A DNA stretch of 63,352 bases from Arcobacteraceae bacterium (lineage in GTDB: Bacteria; Campylobacterota; Campylobacteria; Campylobacterales; Arcobacteraceae): the NCBI GenBank assembly GCA_021107755.1, contig JAIOSF010000033.1, positions 1 to 63,352 on the forward strand, written 5' to 3'. Positions within the stretch are counted from its first letter, which is position 1; every line of letters starts with the position of its first letter. This document shows, piece by piece, positions 8,749 to 17,313 of the stretch. The position numbers and the translations under genes are program-made. The notes under the pieces are model-generated. The model was not told the origin of the DNA, did no database searches, and worked only from the letters and a program-made list of their open reading frames with translations.

Positions 8749-9972
8749 TTATTTACTTGCTTCTATCATATAATCGATAATTATTTTTACTTGGTCATCA
8801 GATAGATCCATGTTTCCACCTTTTGGTGGCATAGCATTGATACCATTGATACCATTGTGATATACTGAATCAATCCCTTTTTCTATAACATTTGCCCATG
8901 CTTCTTTGTTACCTACAACTGGTGCTCCAATTGCTTCATTTGAATGACACGCGCTACAAGAAGCTTCATATCCAGCAAATCCTGGATGTACAGCTCCACT
9001 CTCTTCCTCAACTGGAGGTAAACTTCTTTGGGTTGAAGGTGCTGGATGAAAGTTATTCATTTCATTTTTAATTCTTAAAACAGGAACTTCTCCTTTGATA
9101 CAATCAGTCATACATCTTGTACCTGTACCAACATTAGAAAGATCGCTTAAAAAGTTTTTAACATTTTGAACACCTTGTTTTGGATTTTCAGGTGTATCAA
9201 CAACTGGATAAAATCCTTTTTCATTAGGCATCTTAACTGCCATTAGTTTTTCTCTATCCATAACAAAATCTTCATCTAAATCTTCACCATTAATTTTTAC
9301 ACCATTTTCATACAATAAGTAAGCTGTAAGTGCATATGTTTCACTATTAGTTAAACTTTTTGGATGTGGAAATGGCATAGAGTCTTGGATATACCAAAAT
9401 AGTGTACTTGCATATGGCCAATAACTACCAATTCTTTTCATTGGAGGTACCTCTGTTGGTATATCATCAGCAGGATTTTGTAGTTGGTTTGTTAAAGATT
9501 TGATATCTCCACCTGAAAGGGCAGGATATCCACCTTTACCCCCAGCTCCAAAGTCTCCATGACACATTACACATTGTGCATCATAAAGTTCATTACCCCA
9601 AGCAACAGATCCCTCTGCTTTTTTAGGTTCACCATCTTCTAATACAACTTTACCGTGTTTTGTATCATACATTGGTGCACCTGTACCATCAGGCATTACA
9701 TCAATATTCCATGCTGCAATTTCTGTTTTAGTTGGTGTTCTCCCATATGTAAAACCTTTTTTCTCTTGAGTATTTACGCTATACAATGTATACTTACCAT
9801 CTACTGTAGGATATATCATCCCACCATCAACTGCTCTTTGCTCAGCTTTTACATTAGTAGTATTTGCCATTTTTACATCATTGTTGTTACAACCAGAAGT
9901 TAAAAGTGCTACTGTTGCTAAACTAAGACCTAGTAGTGTATTTTTAAGCTTTATGTTTTCTAATGTGTACAT
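8749..9972 (-). CDS. soxD: Di-haem cytochrome SoxD, electron-accepting subunit of SoxCD
   Basis: SoxD takes electrons from the Mo centre of SoxC during oxidation of SoxY-bound sulfane sulfur. The 407 residues start with a leader whose end reads LLTSGCNN, a lipobox, so the protein is probably membrane anchored. Two haem motifs are visible: CVMCHG at residues 134-138 and CSACHS at 339-343. Landmarks such as GGYPALSGG and SMPFPHPKSL fit SoxD. A strong ribosome site (AAAGGAGAGG) precedes the ATG, which lies inside the last 29 bases of soxC, so the pair is translationally coupled. Confidence 0.93.
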   Translation of the reverse strand: MYTLENIKLKNTLLGLSLATVALLTSGCNNNDVKMANTTNVKAEQRAVDGGMIYPTVDGKYTLYSVNTQEKKGFTYGRTPTKTEIAAWNIDVMPDGTGAPMYDTKHGKVVLEDGEPKKAEGSVAWGNELYDAQCVMCHGDFGAGGKGGYPALSGGDIKSLTNQLQNPADDIPTEVPPMKRIGSYWPYASTLFWYIQDSMPFPHPKSLTNSETYALTAYLLYENGVKINGEDLDEDFVMDREKLMAVKMPNEKGFYPVVDTPENPKQGVQNVKNFLSDLSNVGTGTRCMTDCIKGEVPVLRIKNEMNNFHPAPSTQRSLPPVEEESGAVHPGFAGYEASCSACHSNEAIGAPVVGNKEAWANVIEKGIDSVYHNGINGINAMPPKGGNMDLSDDQVKIIIDYMIEASK

Positions 9973-11287
9973 TATTAACCTCTCCTTTAGTAGTTACTTC
10001 CCAAGTTACATTTCCATTTCTATGGTAAACTGATTCAACACCTTGTTTTGATGTTTCTTGATCAATTGTTGGTTGTGTATTATTTAGATCATCAGTTGCA
10101 CGACTAGATAATAATAAAGGCTTCCCTTCCCATCTATACATATAACTAAATCTTGTCCAAGCTTTTGGTAATACTAGACCTTTTAAGCTAGCTTCTACCC
10201 AATTATCACCACCATCAAATGTGATATCAACATGTTTAATTGTTCCTTGCCCAGACCAAGCAATACCTTCAATTTCAACTAAATCGCCAATTTTAATATT
10301 AGCCCATGGTTTTTCAGGACATGGTTTAGTGATTACTGAGTTTACTTCATTTATCCAGAAATATCTAATAGCTTTACCACTTTTTTGTAACATAGTATAT
10401 TTAGAAGTTTCCTCTTTAGAGTGCCAAGGTTTATCAGAAAATTCTAATCTTTTTAACCATTTAGTATTCAAGTTACCTTCCCAACCTGGAACAAGTAATC
10501 TTAAAGGATACCCTTGCTCTGGTCTTAATGCTTCACCATTTTGTCCCCAAACTAGCATCGCATCATCAAGTGCTTTTTCTACAGGAATTGTTCTTGGATT
10601 TCCTGCATTATCAGAACCTTCAGCTAACATCCAAACTGCATCATCTTCTAACCCTAGGTCTTCTAAAACAGTTTTTAGCATAACACCAGTCCATGAAGCA
10701 CAAGACATCATACCTTTAAGAAATTGAAGATTATTATATTGTGGTGCTCTCCAATCAGTTGATCCATTTGCAGGACACTCAATAAAGTATGTTCTTGTTT
10801 CACATGGATATTTTTTTAATTCATCTAATGTTAAAACAATCTCTTTTTTAACCTTACCGTGTATCATAAGTCTAAATTCATTTGGATCTATATGTGCAGT
10901 ACCACCATGATTTCTTGTGAAAAATAAACCATTTGGTGTTATAATCCCTTCTGATTCATGTATTGGACACATAGTTACAGTTGCATATTCATCTCCTGAA
11001 GATAATAATGGATCATTTCTTCTTACATTATTATGTTCATATGGTGAAGGTATACCGTATCTATATTTAGTAGTTTTGTCACCTAGTTTTGTTCCCCATT
11101 CCACTTCATTAACAATCTGTTTTTCATCAGCTGAAGCTTTAACAGGTCCTAAAATACTAGTTGCAGCTATTGCACTTACAGATAAAGTTGCTGAATTTTT
11201 TAAAAAATCACGTCTGCTAGACTCTTCTAAAGTATTATTATCCTTAGTAGTTAATGATTTTTTAAAAATATCTTTAATCTTATTCAT
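9944..11287 (-). CDS. soxC: Molybdenum subunit SoxC of sulfane dehydrogenase
   Basis: SoxC belongs to the sulfite-oxidase Mo-cofactor family and oxidises the outer sulfur on SoxY. The 447 residues carry a twin-arginine leader (SSRRDFLKNSATLSVSA). The Moco domain shows FFTRNHGGTAHIDP, RTYFIECPANGSTDW and SCASWTGVMLKTVL, where the cysteine is the expected Mo ligand. A C-terminal dimerisation domain follows (WSGQGTIKHVDITFDGG). I prefer ATG 11285-11287 because the AGGAGA site abuts the alternative ATG at 11293. It forms an operon with soxD. A MOSC-domain gene is divergent upstream. Confidence 0.95.
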   Translation of the reverse strand: MNKIKDIFKKSLTTKDNNTLEESSRRDFLKNSATLSVSAIAATSILGPVKASADEKQIVNEVEWGTKLGDKTTKYRYGIPSPYEHNNVRRNDPLLSSGDEYATVTMCPIHESEGIITPNGLFFTRNHGGTAHIDPNEFRLMIHGKVKKEIVLTLDELKKYPCETRTYFIECPANGSTDWRAPQYNNLQFLKGMMSCASWTGVMLKTVLEDLGLEDDAVWMLAEGSDNAGNPRTIPVEKALDDAMLVWGQNGEALRPEQGYPLRLLVPGWEGNLNTKWLKRLEFSDKPWHSKEETSKYTMLQKSGKAIRYFWINEVNSVITKPCPEKPWANIKIGDLVEIEGIAWSGQGTIKHVDITFDGGDNWVEASLKGLVLPKAWTRFSYMYRWEGKPLLLSSRATDDLNNTQPTIDQETSKQGVESVYHRNGNVTWEVTTKGEVNNVHIRKHKA

Positions 11288-11344
11288 TAACATTCTCCTT
11301 TTTAATATTATATTGATTAGGCAGTTTTCATACCAAAACTACAA

Positions 11345-11374
11345 ATTATATAGAAATACAACTTCAAAAGTCAA
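11345..11374 (-). promoter_or_regulatory. Promoter of soxCD
   Basis: Minus strand TTGACT (11374-11369), an 18-nt spacer and TATAAT (11350-11345). Just downstream, AGTTTT and AAAACT (11323-11328 and 11335-11340) form a small dyad. The layout parallels the soxX promoter, which suggests common control. Confidence 0.7.
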
Positions 11375-11695
11375 GAAATATAAGAGAAAATTTTCAAAAA
11401 TAATTTTTTCATTAAGTAAACAAATATTTATTATAAGCTCATATTGATAATTTAATTTTGAAATAAGCTAACTGTTAATTATAAGTGTTTAAAAGAGCTT
11501 TATTTCTTGGCTTATTAGTAGTTTGAATGACAATTATAATACAAAATTATTAGATAATTTAAATAAAAATTAATGGGTAAAAGAGTAACATAGTAAAAAA
11601 AATAACTACAAGGAAATAAGTAATATTATCTTTTTTTAATCTTATTTGTATTATAATAAATAGTTATATTAAATAGTGTAATAAAAGGTAAGGTT
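11375..11695. other. Divergent intergenic region soxC / MOSC gene
   Basis: About 320 AT-rich bases with no credible gene on either strand. It must hold the plus-strand promoter for the MOSC operon; several TATAAT-like hexamers occur (for example around 11650-11670), so none can be singled out. The ribosome site of the next gene is AAGGTAAGG. Confidence 0.5.
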
Positions 11696-12136
11696 ATGGA
11701 GATTTCAGGTAATATTGTAGAGTTGTTTATATCTAAACAAAAATATGACGGAAGAATTAATCAATCAGAGTTATCTATTGATGAAAATGGTGTTTTTATT
11801 GATAAGTATTATGGTAAGGATAAGGTTCGATCAATTTTAATTGCTTCAACAAAATCTTATGAAATGGTTAAACAAGAAGATATAGAGATTGATTATGGTG
11901 AATTAGGTGAAAATATACTAGTTGATTTTGATTTATCTCTTTTAAAAATTGGTATGCAATTAAAAATTGGAGAAGTTGTTTTAGAGATAACACAAAACTG
12001 TACAATATGTAATCATTTATCTAAAATAGATGAAAGAGTACCAGCTTTACTACAAAGTGATAGAGGTATTTTTGCAAAAGCTATTTTAGGTGGAGTTATT
12101 AAAAAACAGGATAATATAATATATATTAAGGAATAA
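11696..12136 (+). CDS. MOSC-domain protein
   Basis: A 146-residue cytosolic protein that follows the MOSC pattern: YGELGENILVDFDLSLLKIG (the usual GENL/I motif with the strand after it), then LEITQNCTICNHLSKID with a conserved cysteine, and a C-terminal DRGIFAKAILGG segment. MOSC domains bind a sulfur carrier or a Mo cofactor intermediate on a conserved cysteine. Placement divergent from the Mo enzyme gene soxC fits a role in Mo-cofactor handling, though this is inferred. It is followed one base later by an HD-GYP-like gene. Confidence 0.8.
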   Translation: MEISGNIVELFISKQKYDGRINQSELSIDENGVFIDKYYGKDKVRSILIASTKSYEMVKQEDIEIDYGELGENILVDFDLSLLKIGMQLKIGEVVLEITQNCTICNHLSKIDERVPALLQSDRGIFAKAILGGVIKKQDNIIYIKE

Positions 12137-12137
12137 A

Positions 12138-13214
12138 ATGGACAAAATGACTCATGTTAAATTTAATTTTAATAATTTTTTAATGGGTTTTAGTAATGCT
12201 TTTGATAAAGTGTTTAAAAAAAATATCTACAATGTTGCGTTTAATTCTAAACGAATCTCTTATATCGCTTTGAGGTTATCTAATTATACAAATTTTACAG
12301 CAGAACATTTTTCTGATTTGTCTGCTTACTCACTATTGTATAAGTTAGATGTACCCAATGAACAATTAAGTAAAATGCCTTTTATTGAAAAAACTATTTA
12401 TACAGATAAAAATATAAAAAATATTTTAGAATTGAGTTGTTATATAGAAAATAATATTAAAATTGAATATGATGTTATAACAAATAAAGATGATATTATA
12501 GCTACAATCAATAAAAGTGAGCAGTTTAGCCAAACATTAAAAGAGAACTTTATTGACTTGAGTGAAGATATGACTTTTTGGTTAGACTTAGCAAATAATA
12601 ATCAATTACCATTCTTTATATATAATTTTTTGCAAGATTTTACTATAGAGATTGAATATACACAATTGATAAAATTATCTGAAATTATTAATGAGATAGT
12701 GTATGCATATACTAACAATACAAATACAAATACAATTGGTACCCTATGTAAAGAGATGTGTCAAGTTTATAGTTTAGATAATAAAGATATTTCTCGGATG
12801 ATTATCTCAGCAAACTTATATTGTATTGGTAAACTATTTATCCCTACAGAGATATACTATAAAAGCAATATTTTAACAAAAGAGGAGATAGATATGATTA
12901 GAGCTATCCCTTATTTTTCATATTCAATTCTTTCCTCAGTTTTTGGATTTGATGATATTGCAAAATTATGCTCTACATATAATGAAAGATTGGATGGAAC
13001 AGGAACTCCTTATGAGTTAGAAGCCTCAAATCTTAGTTTAAAAGAGAGATTATTAGCTATATTAGTTATCTACCAAGCACTATTAGAAAAAAAAGTTTAT
13101 AGAGAAGCATTTAGTCATGAAGAGGCGATTGCGATATTAAAGGAGGAGGGATCAAAAAATAAGATTGATCTTTCTATTGTAGAAGACTTAGATATGAAAT
13201 TTAAAAAAGAATAG
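12138..13214 (+). CDS. Degenerate HD-GYP-domain protein
   Basis: A 358-residue protein whose C-terminal half still reads like an HD-GYP domain (NERLDGTGTPYEL, then LSLKERLLAILVIYQALLEKKVYR). The usual HHExxDGxGYP has become YNERLDGTGTP, and the expected HD pair in the first part of the domain is replaced (DLSAYSLLYKL). The metal ligands for c-di-GMP hydrolysis are therefore missing. It is more likely a binding or scaffolding protein than an enzyme. No membrane segment or receiver domain is visible. It is co-transcribed with the MOSC gene and a YeiH-type transporter. Confidence 0.65.
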   Translation: MDKMTHVKFNFNNFLMGFSNAFDKVFKKNIYNVAFNSKRISYIALRLSNYTNFTAEHFSDLSAYSLLYKLDVPNEQLSKMPFIEKTIYTDKNIKNILELSCYIENNIKIEYDVITNKDDIIATINKSEQFSQTLKENFIDLSEDMTFWLDLANNNQLPFFIYNFLQDFTIEIEYTQLIKLSEIINEIVYAYTNNTNTNTIGTLCKEMCQVYSLDNKDISRMIISANLYCIGKLFIPTEIYYKSNILTKEEIDMIRAIPYFSYSILSSVFGFDDIAKLCSTYNERLDGTGTPYELEASNLSLKERLLAILVIYQALLEKKVYREAFSHEEAIAILKEEGSKNKIDLSIVEDLDMKFKKE

Positions 13215-13219
13215 AAATA

Positions 13220-14179
13220 GTGGGTAAATATATAAGAGGTCTACTCGTAACTATAGGGATAAGTGTAGTTGCATTTTTATTAGCAAAATTTATTTTAATA
13301 GGTTCAGTAGCAATTGCGATTATTCTAGGAATTATTGTTGGAAATGTTATAAAGATTCATGAAAGTTATAATAGTGGTATAACATATGCAGAAAAAACAC
13401 TTCTGGGATATTCTATTGCATTAATGGGGATTAATCTAGATTTTCATATTTTATCATCACTTGGTTTAAAGACATTGATTATAATTATACTAGGGATGGT
13501 AGTTACAGTTTATAGTGCTGTACTTATAGGAAAATATTATAAAATAGATATGAAATTAGCATTGTTATTAGGTATTGGAAATGGTGTGTGTGGTAGTAGT
13601 GCTATAAGTGCAACAGCTCCAATTATAAAAGCAGATAAACATTTTATAGGGATATCTGTGGCTATTGTAAATCTTTTGGGGACTATTGGTATATTTCTAG
13701 TTCCATTTATCGCTTTAAGTTTTGGACTTAATGAGATAGATGCAGGTATATTAGTAGGAAATACCCTTCAAGCAGTAGGTCAAGTAACTGCAGGTGGTTT
13801 TAGTATAGGTGACACAGCAGGTGTAAGTGCTACAACTGTAAAGATGGGAAGAATTTTACTTCTTACTCCACTTGTTTTAATATTAATTTATATGTTTCAT
13901 GCAAAAAATAATGATGTGAATACAAAAGGGGCTAGTATACCTGGATTTATTATAGGGTTTATAGTTTTTTCACTTATAAGCTCTTTTGGTCTTGTAAGTG
14001 ATGAGATTAAGCATTATATTGCATCTGCGTCACATATCTTACTTTTAGTAGCGATGAGTGCTGTTGGACTAAAAATACATTTTAGTAGTATTAAAAGTGA
14101 TGGGAAATTAGCTTTAAAAATAGCAAGTGTTGTTTTTGCTATACAGATATTTTTTACCCTTGGGTTATTATTTATTTAA
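13220..14179 (+). CDS. YeiH/UPF0324-family membrane protein, putative sulfate exporter
   Basis: A 319-residue integral membrane protein with about ten hydrophobic segments. It carries the family motif GNGVCGSSAISATAPII around residue 130 and the repeat-like AVGQVTAGGFSIGDTAG. The start is a GTG (13220-13222) five bases after the HD-GYP-like stop, with no good ribosome site, which suggests translational coupling. Members of this family are annotated as putative sulfate or sulfonate exporters. Being next to soxC fits removal of sulfate or sulfite made by sulfur oxidation, but transport specificity is inferred. Confidence 0.8.
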   Translation: MGKYIRGLLVTIGISVVAFLLAKFILIGSVAIAIILGIIVGNVIKIHESYNSGITYAEKTLLGYSIALMGINLDFHILSSLGLKTLIIIILGMVVTVYSAVLIGKYYKIDMKLALLLGIGNGVCGSSAISATAPIIKADKHFIGISVAIVNLLGTIGIFLVPFIALSFGLNEIDAGILVGNTLQAVGQVTAGGFSIGDTAGVSATTVKMGRILLLTPLVLILIYMFHAKNNDVNTKGASIPGFIIGFIVFSLISSFGLVSDEIKHYIASASHILLLVAMSAVGLKIHFSSIKSDGKLALKIASVVFAIQIFFTLGLLFI

Positions 14180-14206
14180 CTTGAAATTGTATGAGATATA
14201 AAAAAA

Positions 14207-14225
14207 GGTTAGCGTATAGCTAACC
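14207..14225. terminator. Bidirectional terminator
   Basis: GGTTAGC (14207-14213), 5-nt loop, GCTAACC (14219-14225), with an A run before and a T run after. It serves the convergent YeiH-like gene and the cytochrome-like gene. Confidence 0.85.
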
Positions 14226-14247
14226 TTTTTTTATTATAGGTTCTTGA

Positions 14248-14571
14248 TTAACAAGAAGGAACATTTCCTGAATCACTTGCGTATTCATAGAAAAAGTCAT
14301 AAAAGTGTGGTAGATAGCTTTCTTTAACATCTCCATCATCAGCTTTAGGACAAATTGTTTTAATCTCTTTTGCTAACTCACCTTTATTGTTGATAGCTTC
14401 CCACTCATTTTGTGTGTGTTTACTAGCCATTTTAGCACCTGTAAACCCACAAGGTTTTTTAAGCTTTTTAGAGTAAAGCTTTTGTCCTTTAGCTACATTT
14501 GCAGAAGCAACTGTTGCACTTAAACCTAATGTGATAGCACCAACTAGTGCTAACTTTAGTAATTTATTCAT
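14248..14571 (-). CDS. Exported cytochrome-c-like protein without haem motif
   Basis: A 107-residue protein with signal peptide ending VASA. The mature start NVAKGQKLYSKKLKKPCGFTGAKMA looks like a class I cytochrome c, where GxxLYxxxCxxCHG is expected, but the haem site reads CGFTG. One cysteine remains and the second cysteine and axial histidine are gone. Two further cysteines (KTICPK and the C-terminal VPSC) could form a disulfide. The rest keeps a helical cytochrome-like layout. A haem-free structural or redox-thiol role is possible. The gene is monocistronic between a terminator and rqcH. Confidence 0.65.
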   Translation of the reverse strand: MNKLLKLALVGAITLGLSATVASANVAKGQKLYSKKLKKPCGFTGAKMASKHTQNEWEAINNKGELAKEIKTICPKADDGDVKESYLPHFYDFFYEYASDSGNVPSC

Positions 14572-14657
14572 TATATCTCCTTATTTGATTTGTATAAGTA
14601 TATCAGATATAAATAAAAAAAATATAAAATTTTTATAAATTATGTTATGATTTAAAA

Positions 14658-15926
14658 ATGAAACATTACATATTAAAACAAATAGCCCATTATATAGGCA
14701 ACTTTACAACTATAAATCATATTAAAAGAGTAGAAAATAATATAATAAAAATTGAATTCAATGATAGAAAAACAGTTTATTTTGATCTAACAAAAGGAAA
14801 TTCTTCAGTTTTTATGAAAAACAATAAAGATATAAACAAGAAAATTTTTACAGCTCCTTTTGATGTTGTATTACAAAAAAGGTTTAATAACTCGAAAGTA
14901 GAAAAGGTATATTTAAGAGATGATGATAAAGTATTAAATATAGTGACAAAAAGCAAATCTTCTTATAAAGAACAGACCACTATTTTACAGTTAGAGTTTA
15001 CAGGTAAAAATACAAATATAATTATTCTTGATACAGAAGATATTGTTTTGGAAGCTTTACGACACATCGATGAATGGACATCAACAAGAATTGTAAAAGT
15101 GGGACATAAGTTAAAAAATCTTGAAAAACCAGATTTTACATATGAGATTAATAGTATTGAGAATATAGAAGAGTATTTATTTGGTATTTTTGCTCAAAAA
15201 ACACTAAAAGAGTTGGAAAATACTAAAAATCAAAAAATTGCTCAGCTTCAAAAACAGATTAAAAAAATTAAAAAAATAGTTGATAATTTAGAAGATATAG
15301 AAAAGTTGCAACAAAAAGCAGAAAATCTTAATCTAGAAGCAACAAATATAGTTGCAAATTTATATCAAAAAAGTGGATATGAAAAAAATCAAGATATCAA
15401 AAAATCAAATGATTTTTTTAGAGATTCTAAAAAAGCAAAAGCAAAAGTAAAAAACCAATATATTGAGCAGTTGAATTTATCACAAAAATTAGACTTCTAT
15501 AATAGATTAGTAGATACAGTAAAAAATTGCAAAACAATTGATGAGGTTGAGTTTTATTTTCCAAAAAAAGATAAAAATCAAATAAAAACAAAAAAACAAA
15601 ATCCTTATCAGTCTTTTTTTATTGATGGGTATAAAATAATGTTAGGACGAGACGAAAGGGAAAATATATATCTTTTAGAGAATAGCAAAGCAAGTGATTT
15701 TTGGTTTCATCTTCAAGGTATGCCATCTTCTCATGTAATTGTATCTTGTACTAAAAAAACATTACCACAAAATATTATTGAAGAAGCGGCAAAAATATGT
15801 GCAAGATTTTCTATTGATAGTGGAGGTAGATTTAGTGTAGACTATACTCAAAGGAGAAATGTAAAAATACAAAATAAGGCAAATGTACTTTATAATCCTT
15901 ATAGTACAGTTGAAGTAAAAGTATAA
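14658..15926 (+). CDS. NFACT-family ribosome quality control protein (RqcH-like)
   Basis: A 422-residue protein related to RqcH/Rqc2, which binds obstructed 50S subunits and adds alanine tails to stalled peptides. The NFACT-N-like domain occupies residues 1-170 (FTGKNTNIIILD, EALRHIDEWTSTR). A long charged coiled coil follows (about 180-300), then the NFACT-R domain (GRDERENIYLL, ASDFWFHLQGMPSSHVIV). It is shorter than Firmicute RqcH (about 550) and lacks much of the helix-hairpin-helix part. No clear ribosome site is seen before the ATG. Confidence 0.82.
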   Translation: MKHYILKQIAHYIGNFTTINHIKRVENNIIKIEFNDRKTVYFDLTKGNSSVFMKNNKDINKKIFTAPFDVVLQKRFNNSKVEKVYLRDDDKVLNIVTKSKSSYKEQTTILQLEFTGKNTNIIILDTEDIVLEALRHIDEWTSTRIVKVGHKLKNLEKPDFTYEINSIENIEEYLFGIFAQKTLKELENTKNQKIAQLQKQIKKIKKIVDNLEDIEKLQQKAENLNLEATNIVANLYQKSGYEKNQDIKKSNDFFRDSKKAKAKVKNQYIEQLNLSQKLDFYNRLVDTVKNCKTIDEVEFYFPKKDKNQIKTKKQNPYQSFFIDGYKIMLGRDERENIYLLENSKASDFWFHLQGMPSSHVIVSCTKKTLPQNIIEEAAKICARFSIDSGGRFSVDYTQRRNVKIQNKANVLYNPYSTVEVKV

Positions 15927-16014
15927 TTTTAAAGTCTACATTTTATTTAAGTGTAATTTAATAAAAATATCACTATAATTTCGTCCACAAACAAAGAGAG
16001 CTTAGCATAAAAAA

Positions 16015-16091
16015 GGGTTCATAGCTCAGCTGGTTAGAGCACTCGGCTCATAACCGAGTGGTCGAAGGTTCGAGTCCTTCTGAACCCACCA
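16015..16091 (+). tRNA. tRNA-Met (CAT)
   Basis: Full cloverleaf of 77 nt with encoded CCA. The acceptor pairs GGGTTCA/TGAACCC, the D arm is AGCTCAGCTGGTTAGAGC, the anticodon stem CTCGG/CCGAG encloses CTCATAA (anticodon CAT at 16049-16051), and the T arm is GAAGGTTCGAGTCCTTC. The G1-C72 pair excludes an initiator tRNA. An Ile tRNA with modified CAT cannot be excluded. Confidence 0.93.
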
Positions 16092-16136
16092 CTTTTAAGC
16101 TTTACTATGTTAAAGTGTTTGTGAAACTTTTTTTAA

Positions 16137-16213
16137 GCGGGAGTAGCTCAGTTGGCTAGAGCCTCTGCCTTCCAAGCAGATTGTCGCGAGTTCGAGTCTC
16201 GTCTCCCGCTCCA
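16137..16213 (+). tRNA. tRNA-Gly (TCC)
   Basis: Cloverleaf of 77 nt with encoded CCA. The acceptor is GCGGGAG/CTCCCGC, and the anticodon loop CTTCCAA gives TCC at 16171-16173. It is the second of three tRNA genes in tandem. Confidence 0.95.
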
Positions 16214-16256
16214 CTTAAAAATCAAATCTTGATTTTCATTATATAAAATTATCATT

Positions 16257-16332
16257 GCTTCAATAGCTCAGTTGGTAGAGCAGCTGATTTGTAATCAGCA
16301 GGTCGTAGGTTCAAGTCCTATTTGAAGCTCCA
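16257..16332 (+). tRNA. tRNA-Thr (TGT)
   Basis: Cloverleaf of 76 nt with encoded CCA. The acceptor is GCTTCAA/TTGAAGC, the anticodon stem GCTGA/TCAGC encloses TTTGTAA, anticodon TGT at 16290-16292. It is the third gene of the tRNA cluster. Confidence 0.95.
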
Positions 16333-16414
16333 TTAAACTACATTAAATATTTCACTTTTCTTTAAGTTCCTTTTTGTAATTATCTATTGTAATTCAATAT
16401 TTAAGGAGAATAAC

Positions 16415-16999
16415 ATGGAACATATATTAATGAAACTACCGTATGGATACGATGCCTTAGAACCTATGATTTCACAAGAGACTTTGCATTATCATTATGA
16501 TAAACATCATGCTGGTTATGTTGCAAAACTTAATACTCTTATTAAAGAGACAGTATTTGAATCAAAAACACTTGAAGAGATTATTAAAGGTGCAGATGGT
16601 GCAATATTTAATAATGCTTCTCAAGTATTTAATCATGACTTTTTTTGGAAAAGTTTATCAAATAAATCAACTAATCAATCCACATATTTAACTTCTAAAA
16701 TAGATGAAAAGTTTGGATCCCTTGAAGGTTTTAAAAAAGAATTTATCGATAGTGCAATTGGATTATTTGGTTCAGGTTGGGTATGGCTATGTTTAGATGA
16801 AGAGAATCAACTTACTATAGTTACAACTTCAAATGCAAATACTCCTCTTACAACAAAGTTAAAACCTCTTATGGTTTGTGATGTATGGGAACATGCATAT
16901 TATTTAGATTATCAAAATTTACGAGCTGATTATTTAGAAAATTTTTGGAAACTTGTCAATTGGGACTTTGTCTCATCTAATCTAGAAAATGCTTCATAA
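16415..16999 (+). CDS. sodB: Superoxide dismutase, Fe type
   Basis: A cytosolic 194-residue Fe/Mn superoxide dismutase. Metal ligands are visible: the first histidine in LHYHYDKHHAGYV, the second in VFNHDFFW, and Asp/His in CDVWEHAYYLDYQN. The motif IGLFGSGWVWL and the lack of a leader favour the iron form found in this phylum. The ATG follows AAGGAGAATAAC. No partner gene is evident; it lies between the tRNA cluster and the minus-strand feo operon. Confidence 0.94.
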   Translation: MEHILMKLPYGYDALEPMISQETLHYHYDKHHAGYVAKLNTLIKETVFESKTLEEIIKGADGAIFNNASQVFNHDFFWKSLSNKSTNQSTYLTSKIDEKFGSLEGFKKEFIDSAIGLFGSGWVWLCLDEENQLTIVTTSNANTPLTTKLKPLMVCDVWEHAYYLDYQNLRADYLENFWKLVNWDFVSSNLENAS

Positions 17000-17004
17000 A
17001 CAAA

Positions 17005-17032
17005 GAAGCTAGAAATTATTATTTTTAGCTTC
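17005..17032. terminator. Bidirectional terminator after sodB and the feo operon
   Basis: GAAGCTA (17005-17011) and TAGCTTC (17026-17032) form a 7-bp stem with a 14-nt loop, followed by CTTTT on plus. It overlaps the last bases of the small membrane protein gene. Confidence 0.6.
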
Positions 17033-17311
17033 CTTTTCTAATTTTCTAATTTTTTGGTAAATAATTTTCCTTTCCTCTTCATTTTGAATATTGTTAAGTT
17101 TTATATGAAGCTGTTTTATCTCAAGTAAAATTTTGTTATGTTCTTGTTGTCGAAGGTTTTTTTGTATAGATTTGTATATATAAAAAGAGAATAAGATGAT
17201 AATAAGTATTGAAAAATATATAATCCCTTGTACAATTAAACTCACATCATCATTTACATAGAGATATGAAAATGCAAGAAAAATTATGATTGCAGGGATT
17301 ATTAAAAACAT
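17009..17311 (-). CDS. Small membrane protein, function unknown
   Basis: A 100-residue protein with two hydrophobic segments (about 2-18 and 28-48), then a charged, probably coiled-coil tail (residues 55-97). It lies 2 nt after feoB and so belongs to the feoAB transcript. It is not FeoC: there is no winged-helix pattern and no cysteine. A role in FeoB assembly is only suggested by position. Confidence 0.55.
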   Translation of the reverse strand: MFLIIPAIIIFLAFSYLYVNDDVSLIVQGIIYFSILIIILFSFYIYKSIQKNLRQQEHNKILLEIKQLHIKLNNIQNEEERKIIYQKIRKLEKEAKNNNF

Positions 17312-17313
17312 AT

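Noticed and set aside
10221-10727. 168-residue plus-strand frame inside soxC
   Set aside because: It is an antisense shadow of soxC, which is fully supported by motifs and by a ribosome site.
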